Assembly (NCBI GenBank): GCA_018296165.2
Contig: JACKQL020000028.1
Coordinates: 558,001 to 622,000 of the forward strand
DNA length: 64,000 nucleotides
Source: Termitomyces sp. T153
Lineage: Eukaryota; Basidiomycota; Agaricomycetes; Agaricales; Lyophyllaceae
Direction: 5' to 3'
Shown: positions 1 to 14,984 of the stretch, in pieces
How positions within the stretch are numbered: the stretch's first letter is position 1
Layout: each line of letters starts with the position of its first letter
Notes under the pieces: model-generated
What the model saw: only the letters and a program-made list of their open reading frames with translations
Told to the model about the DNA's origin: nothing
Databases searched by the model: none
Translations under genes and position numbers: made by a program

Positions 1-2173
1 AGTTCAGACCTAGTGCACAGAAGGCTGATCGAGGATTTGTAGTGTGGCTTGGGACGAAGGAGGGGCATCTGCATGAGTTGGATGTAAGGATGGGTACGAT
101 GGTCGCGACGAAGTACTCTGCGCACCCGCATGCCATCACGCATATTTTCAGGTATGGAAGGGCGATGGTTACGATTGATGATTCGGGGAAGGGGCTCGTG
201 TGGGCGCCAGACGCGTCGGGCGGGCAGGATATCACGCTCACGCAGACTACCCCGCGTGTCGTGCGGATCTCCGAGCATGTGTCGTTCATGAAGATTATTG
301 CAGGGAGGTTGTGGACGGCTGTGAGGAGCGAGACGCAACATCTACCTGGGACGCCTCAAGCGAATAGGGTGCCAGTCCTGCGCGTGTATGATATCTTCAA
401 ACCGGGGAATCCGAGTCGTGCCGTTGTGCCCTCGGAGCTTGTCGGTGCGGTGATGTGCGCGACGCTCATCTCTGGTTCTCCGGGGATTGTATATGTCGGC
501 CATGAGGCGGGTTCGGTGTCAATGTGGTCACTGAATACAGAAGATGGGTATCCACAGTGTATCGAGGTGATGAAGATATCGAATTCGGATGTTCTTTGTG
601 TGGAGGGCGTGAATGATCGGCTGTGGGTTGGTGGGAGGGGAGGGTTCATTTCAGTGTATGATGTGAGTGCGAGACCATGGGTTGTGACGAATTCGTGGGT
701 TGCGCATCCGTTGTTGCCGGTGTCGAAGATTGCAGTGGATCATTATGGGATTGATAAAATTGGGAGACTATGTGTTGTCAGTGTTGGCAGAGATGATCAG
801 TTGAGGCTTTGGGATGGGTTGCTTGGGCTTGATTGGGTCGGTGAGTGCGGGGTTTTTCCCCCTTTGCGAGAAGCTTTTGATACTGGATGTAGACGAAGAG
901 CTTCTAAAGTACGAACACACATTCGCCAAGACACGACATCTAAAGGTACTTGTCGTCTCGTGGAATGTGGGTGCCGCTCGTCCAGAATCGCTCGCAACAG
1001 GCGACCCCGTAAATGTCAACTTCCTCTGTGACGCCTTGCGCAGCATCAAATCGCCCGACATCATTTCCTTCGGGTTCCAAGAAGTCATCGATCTCGAGAG
1101 CCGCAAGCTCGCCGCGCGGAACCTTCTCGCGTCCAGCTCTCGGAACGAAGATGGGCTCTCCGACCGGGTGTCGTCAGCCTATAGGCGATGGAACGACCAT
1201 CTCATCATGGCGTTACGGCAGGCCATACCGGATGTGTCGTATTCGGTGATACACACGCATAGTCTTGTCGGGTTGTTTAGCTGTATTCTCATCAAGGATT
1301 CGGAGATGGAACGGGGAACTATCAAGGAGCCGCATATCACGCACATCAAGAGAGGTATGGGGGGACGGTATGGGAATAAGGTTTGGTTTTGATGCCTATA
1401 AGAGGCTATAAAACTGACGAGTATCTTACAGGGTGCTATTATATCGCGGTTCATACTGGATGATACGTCGATCTGTTTGCTCAATTGTCATCTTGCTGCG
1501 GGTCAGAATGCTGTACGACAGCGGAATGGCGATGTCACTGCGATTCTGGAAAGGGATGCTCTGTTCCCAGTGACTCACTTTCCGTTTGCGTACGTCGGTG
1601 GAGGAGACGGCACGATGATACTGGATCACGAGATTGTCATCGTATGTTTTCTGCTTTGTATCATATGCCCAAGACTGATGACATCTTCAGGCCAACGGTG
1701 ACATGAACTACCGCATCGACCATCGCCGGGACGCCATCATCTCCTCTATCCGCACAAACGACTACACTTCGCTCTTAACACACGACCAGCTCCTGCGCGA
1801 GATCAAATACAACCGGGCTTGCCGCTTCCGTGGGTTTTCTGAGGGCGCGCTGACCTTTCCACCGACATACAAATACGACCCCAACACGAACGACTATGAC
1901 ACGTCGGAGAAGCGGCGGTCGCCTGCGTGGTGCGATCGCGTGCTGTGGCGGTCGAAGGTGCCGACGAGAGTGAGGCAGGTGCATTATAGGAGGTATGAGA
2001 TCGATGTGAGCGATCATAGGCCTGTGTCGGCGGCATTTGAGGTTACGGTTAAGAAGCTTGAGAGGGAGGAGAGGGGACGGGTGAAGATGGCTGTGCAAGC
2101 TAGTTGGGCGGAGGAGCAGAATAGGCTGTTGAGTGAGGCGAAGAGGTTTTATGTTAGACAGGCATTGATTTGA
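1..2173 (+). CDS. WD40-repeat inositol polyphosphate 5-phosphatase, 3' part
   Basis: Coding exons read <1-840, 893-1380, 1432-1641 and 1691-2173. The frame is open to the left edge, so the start lies outside the window; 672 residues are visible. The first exon is beta-propeller-like sequence (repeated W/G-H...V.V.D patterns, e.g. GHEAGSVSMWSL), as in the WD40 half of fungal and plant WD-type 5-phosphatases. The later exons carry the IPPc catalytic domain in order: VVSWNVGAARP, GFQEVIDL, GMGGRYGNKGAI (split across the 1381-1431 intron), NGDMNYRID, PAWCDRVLW and SDHRPV, which hold the expected metal and phosphate ligands. Such enzymes remove the 5-phosphate from phosphoinositides or inositol phosphates; the exact substrate cannot be read here. 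It converges with the MFS gene that follows. Nothing looks broken. Confidence 0.93.
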
Positions 2174-2488
2174 AGTGGATGGATGGGTTGAAGGCCGATT
2201 GGATTCACGTTTTTTGTAGATCATTAGTATTGGTAACACTCTTTTCCTTATTCGCACTTGTAGCACCACATGCATCCACAATCATTACTTGAGCTAGTAC
2301 ATAGTAAAGGCTTTTTATATGTCATGCCTATCAGAACAATATTTATAATTTTTTGGTATTTCGGACAATTCATAGGTATCAAGTAGACGAGTGCAAGGTA
2401 GCTAGCTAATGGCTCTCTACATAGTAGAGTCCACAATGGGTATGCCATCCAATTCAATCGCGCTCCCTCCCATTCGCCGAATCCTCCC
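2174..2488. other. Intergenic space between convergent genes
   Basis: This holds the 3' ends of the 5-phosphatase (+) and of the MFS gene (-). It is AT-rich near 2300-2360, suitable for 3'-end formation on both strands. No gene is seen. Confidence 0.6.
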
Positions 2489-4799
2489 TCAACCCCACCT
2501 CCCGCCCTCCCGCCTCAACCCCATCCTCTGTCGATCCCTCCACCCCGCCCACACACTAAGGCCAAGAGCCACAAAGCACGCGAAGAGCGTGAGGTATATA
2601 GCGTCGACGTAGCATTTGCGACCGAGGGTGCATGTTGAGGAGGGTAGTGCGATGGTAGCTGACGTCTTCAATGGATCACGAGAACTTGGAGGGAGAGGAG
2701 GGGGAGACGGTGGGGGGGAGGAGGAAGGAGAGAAAGAAAGGGAGGGGCCGTTGTCATGTGCGTCGAGGTTGCGACCGAATACCACGGCGAAGATGTTGCC
2801 GCATATGACGGGTGCGATGGCGAGGTATCCCCAGTTTTCGGAGAAGTGGGCTGTTGGGGTGATCGTGTTGATTAGTTCGGATCGAGAGAGACTAGGACAA
2901 GGGAAGGGACTTGAAACTAAAAAAAAAGGTTTCAAACCAAGGACACGTAAAAAAAAAGCATGAAAGCATAAAGAATCGAAATCCACAAAACCAATCCTTC
3001 CCGAAACGAAAGCTGACACTCACTAATCCCAAACCACTCTAAACACACATTCGGCATCAATGAAAAGACGCTCCCATATGCAAAGCCCAGTGTCATACTC
3101 GTGATATAGAGATGCGCGACGTCAGATATAAGGAACGCAGCGAGGAGCTGGGAAAGTAGGAAGAGGGTGGAGACGAGGATGAGGGAGGTCGACCGTGGGA
3201 GACCGTGGGTGTGATAAAGTGTATCTGTTAGGAGGCCTGGGGATAGTTAGTGAAGGAGGGGGAGAGAAAAGAGGAGGGCACCCACCAATGAAAATACGCC
3301 CTGCGAAGTTGAACAGGCTGATTAAAGAGACTTGGTTTGCTTGATAACGCGCAGCTTTTGTTGGGTCGTATGTCGCTCCTCCGCCTCCGCCTTGGAGAGA
3401 ATGGATGTAGAGCGCTTGGGACATTAGGCCTACGTTGTTAATGTCTGGTTGGGGTTTGTTCGTGTTCGGTCGGTTAATTTATCTATTTGTCAAAGGCGAT
3501 ATGGGGGGGACATACATGTGATACCGGTCCCCGCGACTATGCAATAGACAAAAAATGAATGGTGGTAAGTAGAGAAGGAGGAAGGTAACGGAAAAAGGAA
3601 AGACGTACGTGTGGAGAGGATAGAGAAAAGAAGCCAAAAGTCGATGCTCTTGAAGAGTTTTGGGGGGTGGATGTTGATAAGTGTGTTCGTAGGGTGTCTC
3701 GGAAGTGAGGGGGGACGGAGTTGGGAGGATGGGGATGGGGATGGGGATGGTGTCCTAAGTAGATATCAATAAATGACATGATAAAATATGCGAGTAAAAA
3801 GGGGGGAAACGCACCTCAAACTTGGAAATGATAACGGTAAAAGCGTGCTTTGTTCTCCGCTGTGTTCGTCGTCCACCTCTTCGTCACGATCTTCTCGTGA
3901 CCCTCGTGCCTCCTCCAAGCTCGAACGCCCAGGAGTGGTGGGGAGCGATATCGGCCTAACGAAGAAAAATCCTGCAATCATAGGCAGCGATGTTCCGAGG
4001 GCGAGGAGGCCCAGGAATGATGAAGTATTATCAGGAAAGTAGATACGTGAGACTGTGGAGAAGAGGAACGCGGAGAGGCCGAAGCCAGATATGACGATTC
4101 CTGTTGCTGTTGCGCGCTTTAAAAAGGTTTGACGTCAGCGCTTATTTGAAAATAACAGGAAACTCGCCATCTTATCAGGAACTGTCTTAGCCGTAGAGTT
4201 CACTGCGCCAGTAAAGCCCGAGTTCCCACCTGCGCCTGTCATGAACCCGCACAGAACGAGCACGCAAGACGTGAAGAACGATATTGTGTTCGTGCTAGAG
4301 TTGGCATTTGCGTTTGTGGGTACACCTGCGTCGAAGATAAACTTGATACCAGTATATCCCACGAGGAGAAGAACAAATGCGGATGCCATGGGCATACGCG
4401 GGCCGTGAGTATCAACCATGCGGCCCCAGATCGGACCGGTGGTGTATACGCCAACTATGTGATTGTGAGTCATGGTTCAAGCGAATTTTTAAACGTACGA
4501 TTCCCTGCCAGCCCGACAATGTTCAGATGTGTGTGGGAGATGTTAAGTCGGGCACCTAGTTGGGGGGCGTATGCTGGTTTTTTGTTAATGTTATGGTTGT
4601 TTCTGGGAAGTACTAATAGCAAATAACAGGACGTTGAAGCTCACCGGAGTATACCTGAGAAGTGTTAGAGCTGGCTGTATGAATAGTGTATACTCACATA
4701 GTTTGTCCCGGAGCCTAAAGCTACAAGTAATGATACGAGGAGTGTGGTGAAGCGTGGAAGGTTGATTATGTCTGGTAAATTTATGTCTTTTGACGCCAT
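2489..4799 (-). CDS. MCH1/nodulin-like MFS transporter
   Basis: Ten exons on the minus strand: 4799-4698, 4654-4645, 4573-4499, 4454-4168, 4116-3815, 3754-3609, 3536-3516, 3444-3286, 3236-3024 and 2850-2489. They sum to 1,677 nt, or 558 aa. It is an integral-membrane transporter of the MCH1/YMR155W (nodulin-like) branch of the major facilitator superfamily. Support includes GSGTNYVYSAYAPQLGARL in TM1-2, GVYTTGPIWGRMVDTHGPR, GFTGAVNSTAK, RATATGIVISGFGLSAFLFS and, in the last exon, HFSENWGYLAIAPVICGNIF. A charged, low-complexity cytosolic loop (exons 5-6) separates the two six-helix halves. Start 4799 gives MASKDINLP directly before TM1. Exon 2 is only 10 nt and exon 7 only 21 nt; both are needed for frame and for conserved residues. 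The intron at 4117-4167 starts with GC. Family members are linked to monocarboxylate-like or unknown substrates, so the substrate is not assigned. Confidence 0.92.
4645..4654 (-). other. 10-nt micro-exon of the MFS gene
   Basis: The ten bases are flanked by a CTTCTCAG acceptor and a GTGAGC donor. They supply V-Y-S plus the first base of the following Ala, joining GTNY to AYAPQLG as the family requires. Without them the frame is lost. Confidence 0.85.
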
Positions 4800-7193
4800 T
4801 GATCAGTTCAATTTGAGAGTAACACGTCCATAAGTAATCTCGAGGGTTAAATACTGCGCTGTTCGGTGATTTGCTCAATATAATCTGATTAGATGAAAGA
4901 GATCTAGTGATTATCCGATCTTGATAGATAAGGGCCCTCGAAGCCTTTGAAAAGCAACTACCCCGACGACACATGATATATCCCATTCTTCCTTCACGTA
5001 CACCTTATGTATAACTGCTTCAAGTTCAAACTTGACAATGAGGGCGAAACAACAAGACTATAATATATCAACACGGCTAAGTGATCTCCTATGAGTATAA
5101 GCATCGATATAGAACAAAAACTAATCACTGCTCTATCTCAGCCTCAGACCCATCTTCTGACTCGACTAATCAAAAAAAGACCAGGATCACCTATAGACTT
5201 GACTCCAAATAAATACTACTCAGCCCTTCTTCCAGACTCCAAGCTCCGGGCCCGCCCAGCTGCTTCGAACCCTTCAAGCTCAAATCTACTGTATGCATAG
5301 ACTCTACTGAAAGATAACTTTCACCGACACTTATCAATGCATTCATGTTTTCCAGTCTCATCCCTTTATCAAGATAAGTACTTGTTCCATGGTCTACTAA
5401 CTACAAATTCAGTTTATCCTTTCCCAAACCAAAACAATTGTAGGGATTCGGATTCTTCACCTGCACACTCACCACTAAGCTTCTACACATTCTGTTATTT
5501 CCTCTCCGTCCTTTCCTCTATTTGACTCGGTGTCTTAATGTCATTGGATCTAGGCCTAGGAACGGGGACGATGCTCATGATTCAATATGCAATGTTCAAG
5601 CTCAATTGTCTGAGACCAGAGGGAATGATATGAGCTGCAGGGACCTCATTCTCTTGTGTTCTTGTACTCATAATACAACTTCAGACGGTTTGGTCTCCAA
5701 GTCATTTTTGACTCTGACTCTGGTTTAAATTCTGACTCAACTTTGTAAAGAAAACATCTGGGCCCCCAATAACTTCGTAACTCAGGCTCTTTCCCTCGAG
5801 GACTACCACCTGTTGCAATCGATCTCTATTTTCCTGTGCACGTATGCATATATTCGAGTCCTGAGGTCTGACTTGTTTCTCTGTTCTTCAAGTTTGCACC
5901 CTGCCAAGCAACTGCCAAGTGCCTCGTGATTGAACAGGTCAGTTATGCCTGAGTTTTCCTCCTTCACAGTAATATACATGGCCATTGCTTCTACTGTATC
6001 CCCCTATTAGTCCTTTGCAGCCTTCATTCTTGAATGTGATATTGATATGGATATCAATGGACCCTTTGATCATTTCTTGCTTTTGTCTGGCACACGCTAA
6101 ACAACGCAGCGCAGCTACTTACCCTGTCGGTATTGGTCTTGGATTACTTACTCTGTGCGCCATTCCAATCCATAACACCTGTAAGCACACCCGGTCTCTT
6201 TTTTCTTTTCAAAAACTTCATCTACTTTGCTGTATGTGGATGATGATACGTCATGCCACCCTTGTCACCTCCATGCCCAACTTGTCTGGAATTACCAACA
6301 GATCGACTATCATCTTTTATTAGGTCAGCTACCGGAGACTAGGAATCACCTCCGGCTCTAGTTCTCTGGCGCCCTTGGATCATTCTTGTGATACTCATCA
6401 GCTAGTAAGTGGATTTTTGCTCGGGTCTATGAGTCAAATCGCGAACAAGTCTGTCAAGCTTTGAGTCCGCACATACGTACGAAGTAAGAGAATGACATGT
6501 ACTACGTACTCGTCAATTTTCGCCGAGCATTGAAGTTGTTTGCGAAGGCCTCAAGTACTGACTCGCGAGGGTCATTATGATGATGCCAAGTGACCGTAAA
6601 CTTGAATATATGTAACCAAATTTCAAGGTATCCGAATCGGTATCGTGATGAATGTATGTACTGTACTATATGTCTTATAACTGGAGTTTTGGTAGGCGTA
6701 CGTTTCAAAGGTTTGGGATTCCATCTCGGATAGAAGGATAGAAGACGGTCCGAAATTTGCCAGCTGCAAGTCTTGACTGGAGCAGAATTTTCTGTACTGT
6801 GACCTGACGTATTTTATGCTTATTCATCTCAGCACATATACGTCACTGGACCATCTTTTTTAATCCCCGTGTTAGCGGATGAGTCAATGATGCCAAGAGC
6901 GAAAGTCCTCGTGGCTCTCATGAACGCTCCTTCGTAAAGGATGTTCGAGCGGACCGAGGAGACTTGGCAATCTTGGCTAGCACGGATCAATCAGAACGCC
7001 ACGCTACCGAATATAGTTGCTAGATTGTGAAAACGATTAACTCTGTAATTTACGAACACACAAAGGTATACTGAAGGCAATCGAACTATTCCGTAGCAAG
7101 TGATATTGAGGGAATTTCCTACTTGATATCAACCTCTGTATCCGAGAATAACAAGAAAGTATCTATATCGCCACATATACATCCCCCAGAATT
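4800..7193. other. Gene-poor spacer
   Basis: This 2.4-kb stretch lies between the start of the MFS gene (4799, -) and the end of LEU4 (7194, -). Short ORFs occur on both strands, but none shows a domain, splice-consistent continuation or coding bias. The part nearest 4800 should hold the MFS promoter. No RNA gene or long repeat was recognised. Confidence 0.5.
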
Positions 7194-9489
<2,296 letters not shown>

Positions 9490-11111
9490 TGCAACAAGAT
9501 AGACAAATCAGGGGGTGAAAAGCTTGAGATACCAGATGCCCATCTTAAATACTTGCCGAAGTAATCTGACGCACATTTCGAACGTCACACGTAACATTGT
9601 GGTTATGGTTATCCGCATGTTCATGTCCAAAGTTGTCACAGCTCCAGAGTGGAAGTCCTCACCGAGAAATTGGCGAGTGAACTTGAAAGGTCTCTCATAT
9701 ACGGACCATCTTCACTTCATGGATTTATATACCAGGATGCAGACCATCGTTAGCTTTCCGCCGCTGGGCTAGTAGCGCTTCGAACGTCTGCGCAGCCTTC
9801 AAATATAGCAGGTCACAAGTCACATCTGAAGCGTATAGACTCTCGGACAGCAGTATATCTACATGATAGCGACAGGAATCTTGGAGACCGTGGGGGAATA
9901 AGCGGGTCCACGTGCTATAATTATCTTTAAAACGTTACCTTCTTCTATCATCTTAGAGATTGTAGAAAACGGAAATCTTTCCGGGGTGAAAAACGCGGTT
10001 GTGAAAGGGATACCACAAAGAGGCAAGCCCGGGAACCGGCAGGTATCTCACCCTCCGATAGCGTGGATTTGGTTCCAAGAAAAGGCCAAGACCCGGCTTA
10101 CAGGTGACTGGACTATTCTGGCACAGTTTATCATAGAGCTGTGCCAAGATTCCGACACGATAACGAGACGTCCGAGAGTACGGGCTTCCTAGCAAGTATC
10201 AGTCTCGCGAACAAAACGCGAGATACGTCAGCACTCTTCGTTATCCATTGGGATATACAGCAAGCACCTGCGCAAGTGTGAAGTCGGGAGAAGTCAAAAC
10301 CCCTTCAGGAATATATCTCAAGTCACTAGCAGCACCGGCTCTGGTCAAAGATAGAACGATCCATATGCAGCTTCTTTTGAAAGTTGAACGTTGATGATCG
10401 ATTGTAAATAGAGTTGACGCGTGACTTCCCGATTCGGTCGATTTTTCTTTATCTACATATGGTGTATTTCAGGATGTAATGTATTTCAGGCCTTGTTCGG
10501 CGGAATAGGCCAGAGCCCAAGATCACCTGAGGTGTCTATGGAGCTTGCACGTTGGGTTCATGAGTAATTCTGACTCTCTTTATGACCAGGCCAAGAATTG
10601 AAGAGCACAATATAAGCTGAAGTATATTGGTAGCCAAAATCTAGATTGTTCAAGTTTACCCACACTCTCACGTGATTTCTCTAAAAAGGAACAGCCGAGC
10701 CAAATCATCAAACACTTGTCTTCCATTGACAACTCTCTTGCATCTTATTTCGATATCGTGGGCCATTCTGACTTCCCGTTTATCATGAGTTATCCCGTTC
10801 TGGGTCGTGTCGACATTGACATTCTTGGCAAGTTTGTTACATTTTGTGAGGTGTCTTGCAATGCGCCGGAACCCCAAATTCTTTTTTTAGCGTGTAAAAA
10901 CATTCAGCGTCTTAATTTGTCTTCTTGGCAATCCCATACCAGTCCAATCGCATTCTGAGATCGCCCGGTGCGTCTCATTTTTTGGGTTCCAACACGGGGG
11001 GGGATTCGGAAGTACCCATCTCGGTACCCGTTCGGCTTCCGTTTCTCGCTAGTACTCCCTTACAAAAGGTCCTATTGTTTAGCATCTTGGATGCTACCTT
11101 TCAGTTGTTCT
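9490..11111. other. Divergent promoter region, LEU4 / DHA1 transporter
   Basis: About 1.6 kb between the LEU4 start (9489, -) and the transporter start (11112, +). It must contain both promoters. Short ORFs at 9515-9772 and 9953-10195 show no domain or splice continuation. No confident operator was found. Confidence 0.5.
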
Positions 11112-13386
11112 ATGGATGACCAGTGTAAATCGATTACGCCTTCTTCCAACACATTTCAACCAGAGCAACACCGTGTGTCGTCGACTCCGTCGAGTAATAA
11201 GACCAATTGATTGTTCAGCTCACGACTAATGATATTTCATCCTGACAGGCCCTGATGAAAGGTCTCTCAAAGGGATCGTGAATGGCGTCGACATCTCTGC
11301 CGACTCAGAAATATCAATACACACTAAACGTTCTTCGAGCCCCACTGCTCATTCACGTACTTCTATACCTAAAGACTCTGGCTGCGATCATGAATCGACC
11401 GACGTCGTTGGGTGGGATGGACCCGATGATTCAGGAAACCCGAGAAATTGGACTAAGCGTCGCCGCTGGGTTGTCACGCTTGTCGTTAGTCTTTTCACCT
11501 TCATAAGGTTGCTATCGTATGCCCATCATCAGACACGAGGAATGACCACAATTATATAGCCCTGTTGGGTCATCTATATCCTCCCCAGCTCTCCCGGAGA
11601 TTTCGCGGGACCTCGGAATTATGCCTGGGTCTAGCCTGGAAAATATGTCACTTTCAATTTTTGTCCTCGCGTACGCTCTTGGTGTTAGTTATAACTTGTG
11701 CCAATCACTCGATGAGATAGCTGACTAGAGTTTCAGCCTTTAATTTGGGGGCCTCTATCCGAACTCTATGGCCGGTTGGTCGTCCTTCAGATTTCCAATA
11801 TTTGGTTTTTGGGTACGAGGGCCTCGTACTTCGGAGCTCCTTATCTTACCCTACCCATAAGTCTTCAACACTTTCTGCGGATTTGCGAAGACTCCTACTC
11901 AAATACTTGTATTGCGATTCTTCGCAGGTTTTGGAGGTGCCGCACCTCAATCATTAGGTGGCGGAGTTGTCGGCGACTTGTGGTCGCCTGAAGAACGTGG
12001 TATGGCTATGAGTATCTACTCTCTCGCGCCGCTCGTTGGACCTTCGACCGGCCCATTGGTGGGTGGCTGGATAGCTGAGCGTACTACTTGGCCTTGGACT
12101 TTCTGGAGTGTTAGTATCGCAGATGCCCTCGTTCAAATCGTTGGATTTGTGAGCTCGAATTTATTGATAAAGACATTGTTCAACTTTTTTTTTGATCATT
12201 TCCCCTCAGATCTTCCTTCGAGAAACTTACGCCCCTGAGCTTCTCAAGAGAAGGGCCCGGATGATGCGCAAGAGAACTGGAAACAAGAGGCTTCGATCCA
12301 CTTTCGAACGTCCAGACCGACATTGGACAGCTGTCATAGCACGTGGAATGGTTAAACCGATCGTTTTTCTTGCGACAGAACCAATCGTTCAAGTATTTGC
12401 GCTGTACATGGCTGTTCTTTATGGCGTGCTTTACCTGAGTATAACAAGTAAGGGCTTTCTTGCTAAAGGGGAAGTTGAAGGTTTGAAACTTTGACCAGCA
12501 TTTGTGGAGGTTTTTACCGGTCTTTATGGCGAAACGTCAGGCATTGCAGGCATTCACTATCTTGCGATTGCACTTGGATCTACGTGTATGATCATACTCT
12601 GTTGATCCACGTAGGAGCTGATCCCAGCTTTAGTTGGTGGACAGGTCGGTGCAAGAGCTTTGAATTCTGTTTACCGGAAACTCAAAGCAAAGAACGGTGG
12701 TGTTGGGACTCCTGAGATGAGGTTCGCTTGTCACGATTATCCGGCTTGCAACAACTTGAAGGCCTCAAACGATATAGGCTACCATTGCTCATGGTTTCGG
12801 CAACAACATTACCTATTGGACTCCTTATTTATGGTTGGACAGCAAATGCTCGGTTATTCTGGTTGATCCCAGGTATGTCTGGCCAGTGTTTGTTTGCGAG
12901 GATGACACTGCACTGAATATGGTTAGACCTAGGTGTTTTCATCTATTCGGTTGGAATAGGTAAATGATCAGTGGTTGTAAGACTCTTAGACACTTTTTTA
13001 CGTCATAGCAGGCGGAAACTGGACATGCATCCAAACATATCTTGTACGTACCTTCTGTTGGTTGGTATCTCTTTTCGTTTCACATTCAAAAGGTGGACAA
13101 CTATGCGCTGTATGCTGCAAGCGCCATTGCGGGTGTTACAAGCTTTCGAGCGTTGGCAGGCTTCGGATTTCCATTATTTGCGGATAAAATGTATGGAAAA
13201 CTCGGTTATGGTGTGTCACGATGGCCTATCTGTTTTAAATTCCCTGAATAACAGCGGTCATAAGGCTGGGGAAACTCGATCCTCGCCTTGATCTGTTTGG
13301 TTATTGGTTGTCCTGCACCTTTTGTGTTCTATCGGTATGGACCTGTACTGCGGGCTTGGAGTAAAGCGGCATCGGTGGAACAATAG
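11112..13386 (+). CDS. DHA1-type MFS drug/polyamine antiporter
   Basis: Thirteen exons: 11112-11172, 11249-11507, 11560-11683, 11737-11812, 11862-12148, 12210-12447, 12499-12585, 12634-12721, 12778-12872, 12927-12959, 13012-13043, 13093-13210 and 13265-13386, giving 539 aa in one frame. Hallmarks of the TPO1/FLR1-like proton antiporters: a hydrophilic N-terminus ending in DDSGNPRNW, WGPLSELYGR (motif A), GVVGDLWSPEERGMAM, SLAPLVGPSTGPLVGGW (motif C), the FLRETYAPELLKRRA linker to the central loop, ETSGIAGIHYLAIALGS, and QTYLVDNYALYAASAIAG near TM10-11. The unspliced sequence looks broken because every exon is short (32-287 nt), but correct splicing removes every stop. The first exon and its GTGTGT donor are the weakest part; starting in exon 2 would change only the N-terminal tail. 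Expected role: plasma-membrane export of drugs or polyamines, inferred from family. Confidence 0.88.
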
Positions 13387-14618
13387 TGGAGTTGTGTCAA
13401 TTACGATACCCATCATTAGAGGTGCACGGGTACTGGGCTTCAATCTAAATGTAGACAGTGCCCTATAATTAAAGATATTCAAGAAGACTCAATCAATGTA
13501 AAATTGTTGAACGATGCTGTTGAGAGGCTCAAAATAAGTTTCGGTGTCCAGAGAATCTGGATACATGCGTGGAGATGGGCAGCGGAGCCTATGCGTGCAT
13601 TCAATTCTGACGGTGTAACTCGATCTTTTTGGTTTGATGAGTACTGCGCATCGTGAGAAATTATGGATATGGTAGTTAACTCACATCATCTCTTGGCAAA
13701 TACGAGAACGATGAAGTAAAAGTTTTCGCGTGTGAGATAGCAGTCAGTGAAAATTAAGGAGAAATTGAAAAAGAACACGATATATTTCAAGATTCCGACC
13801 ATCGGGCTTCAATGATCTGAAGGTCTAGCGCCACAAGAATTCAGATCTGTACCAACCTGTCTCCTGACTTTGATACTCTCGGGCTCGGTATACATAGTAA
13901 AAAATGAGCTCTTAGCGAAGGATAATCTTCAGAGGATGTATTAAATTCGCTCCTCATAGAACAGATAATTTACCATATCTAAATGATAATCACCTGGTAT
14001 GACATAAATTAATATTTCATGCATGAGCGAAGAAGTTTTACAAACATAAGATTAGTAGGATAGTAACGAACATGAGTAGTGAGTCTACAGAAATTGTAAG
14101 ACTATTGGAATTCTAACTCTTGAGCTGGATCGGGGCAAGTTGCACATCTATGTTTAGTTATAGGTAATTGCCACAGCGATGCTTTGCGGTTTTCTTGTTC
14201 GCCCGACGTGATCTCGAAATACTGCCCCCTCCTTCTCAATCTGGTACTATAGACAGAGCTCAAATTCACCCGCTGCTCGTCACTGAAGGCGGGAGGAAGA
14301 GGCTGCTCTTCATTTCAGAGTGGAACATACAGATTGGGAGCGAGACATACAGAAAAGAAAAGGTGATATATATTGCACCTCGCGTATTGCTGCATGCGGC
14401 TGTAATCATGGAGTATATATAGCTGAACAACTTGTAGACACCTGCATTGACAGCAAAGCTACGAACAACATGAAAAGATTGAGAACTTATGATACGAAAT
14501 GTGACTAGTTGTGACCTGAATTAATGGAACAGTCAAACAGTCCACCTGTCAATTGCACCACGTACAATTCTGGCACATTTCATCCTCTGCCGCAACAGAC
14601 ACATAATTAATTACATTA
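13387..14618. other. Intergenic, no gene seen
   Basis: AT-rich sequence downstream of the DHA1 transporter, up to the MITE. Short ORFs (e.g. 14168-14422) have no supporting features. Confidence 0.45.
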
Positions 14619-14984
14619 CTATCCCACCCCCGTAGTTCGGAGTACCCCTAGAGTCGGACCAAAAAAAGTTTTGCAGCAAATAGCCACGTTGAACGTCCAA
14701 GAGTTGAGACCCAGACAACAGTATGACTACTTACCTGTTTCCAACTTGATTCGAGTTCAGGAACAGTGTTGTAGTTGTCTTCCGTCGTGGATGATGGTCG
14801 AGTCAATGTCACGCCTGCCGATTCGACGGCAAGGCGGAGTCTGAAATTTCCTTCGCGCCGATGTATTCTCCGCGTTCTACTCATAATTTTCTCTGGGCCG
14901 AGTTTGAAAAAGGGCGTTTGACTGAGTGTGACTAAATTGTGACGTCCGACTCATGGGGTACTCCGAACTACGGGGGTGGGATAG
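14619..14984. mobile_element. Mariner-type MITE, 366 bp
   Basis: A perfect-looking short non-autonomous DNA transposon. Its ends are terminal inverted repeats of about 41 bp: left from CTATCCCACCCCCGTAGTTC at 14619, right as the reverse complement ending at 14984. Only two adjacent bases differ (TA versus AT near 14648 and 14953). TA dinucleotides flank both sides (14617-14618 and 14985-14986), the Tc1/mariner target duplication. The interior has no transposase; the 78-aa ORF inside shows no DDE signature. Confidence 0.88.

Noticed and set aside
11500..13300. DHA1 transporter as a frameshifted pseudogene
   Set aside because: Raw frames look broken, but 12 introns with proper GT-AG ends restore one continuous 539-codon frame.
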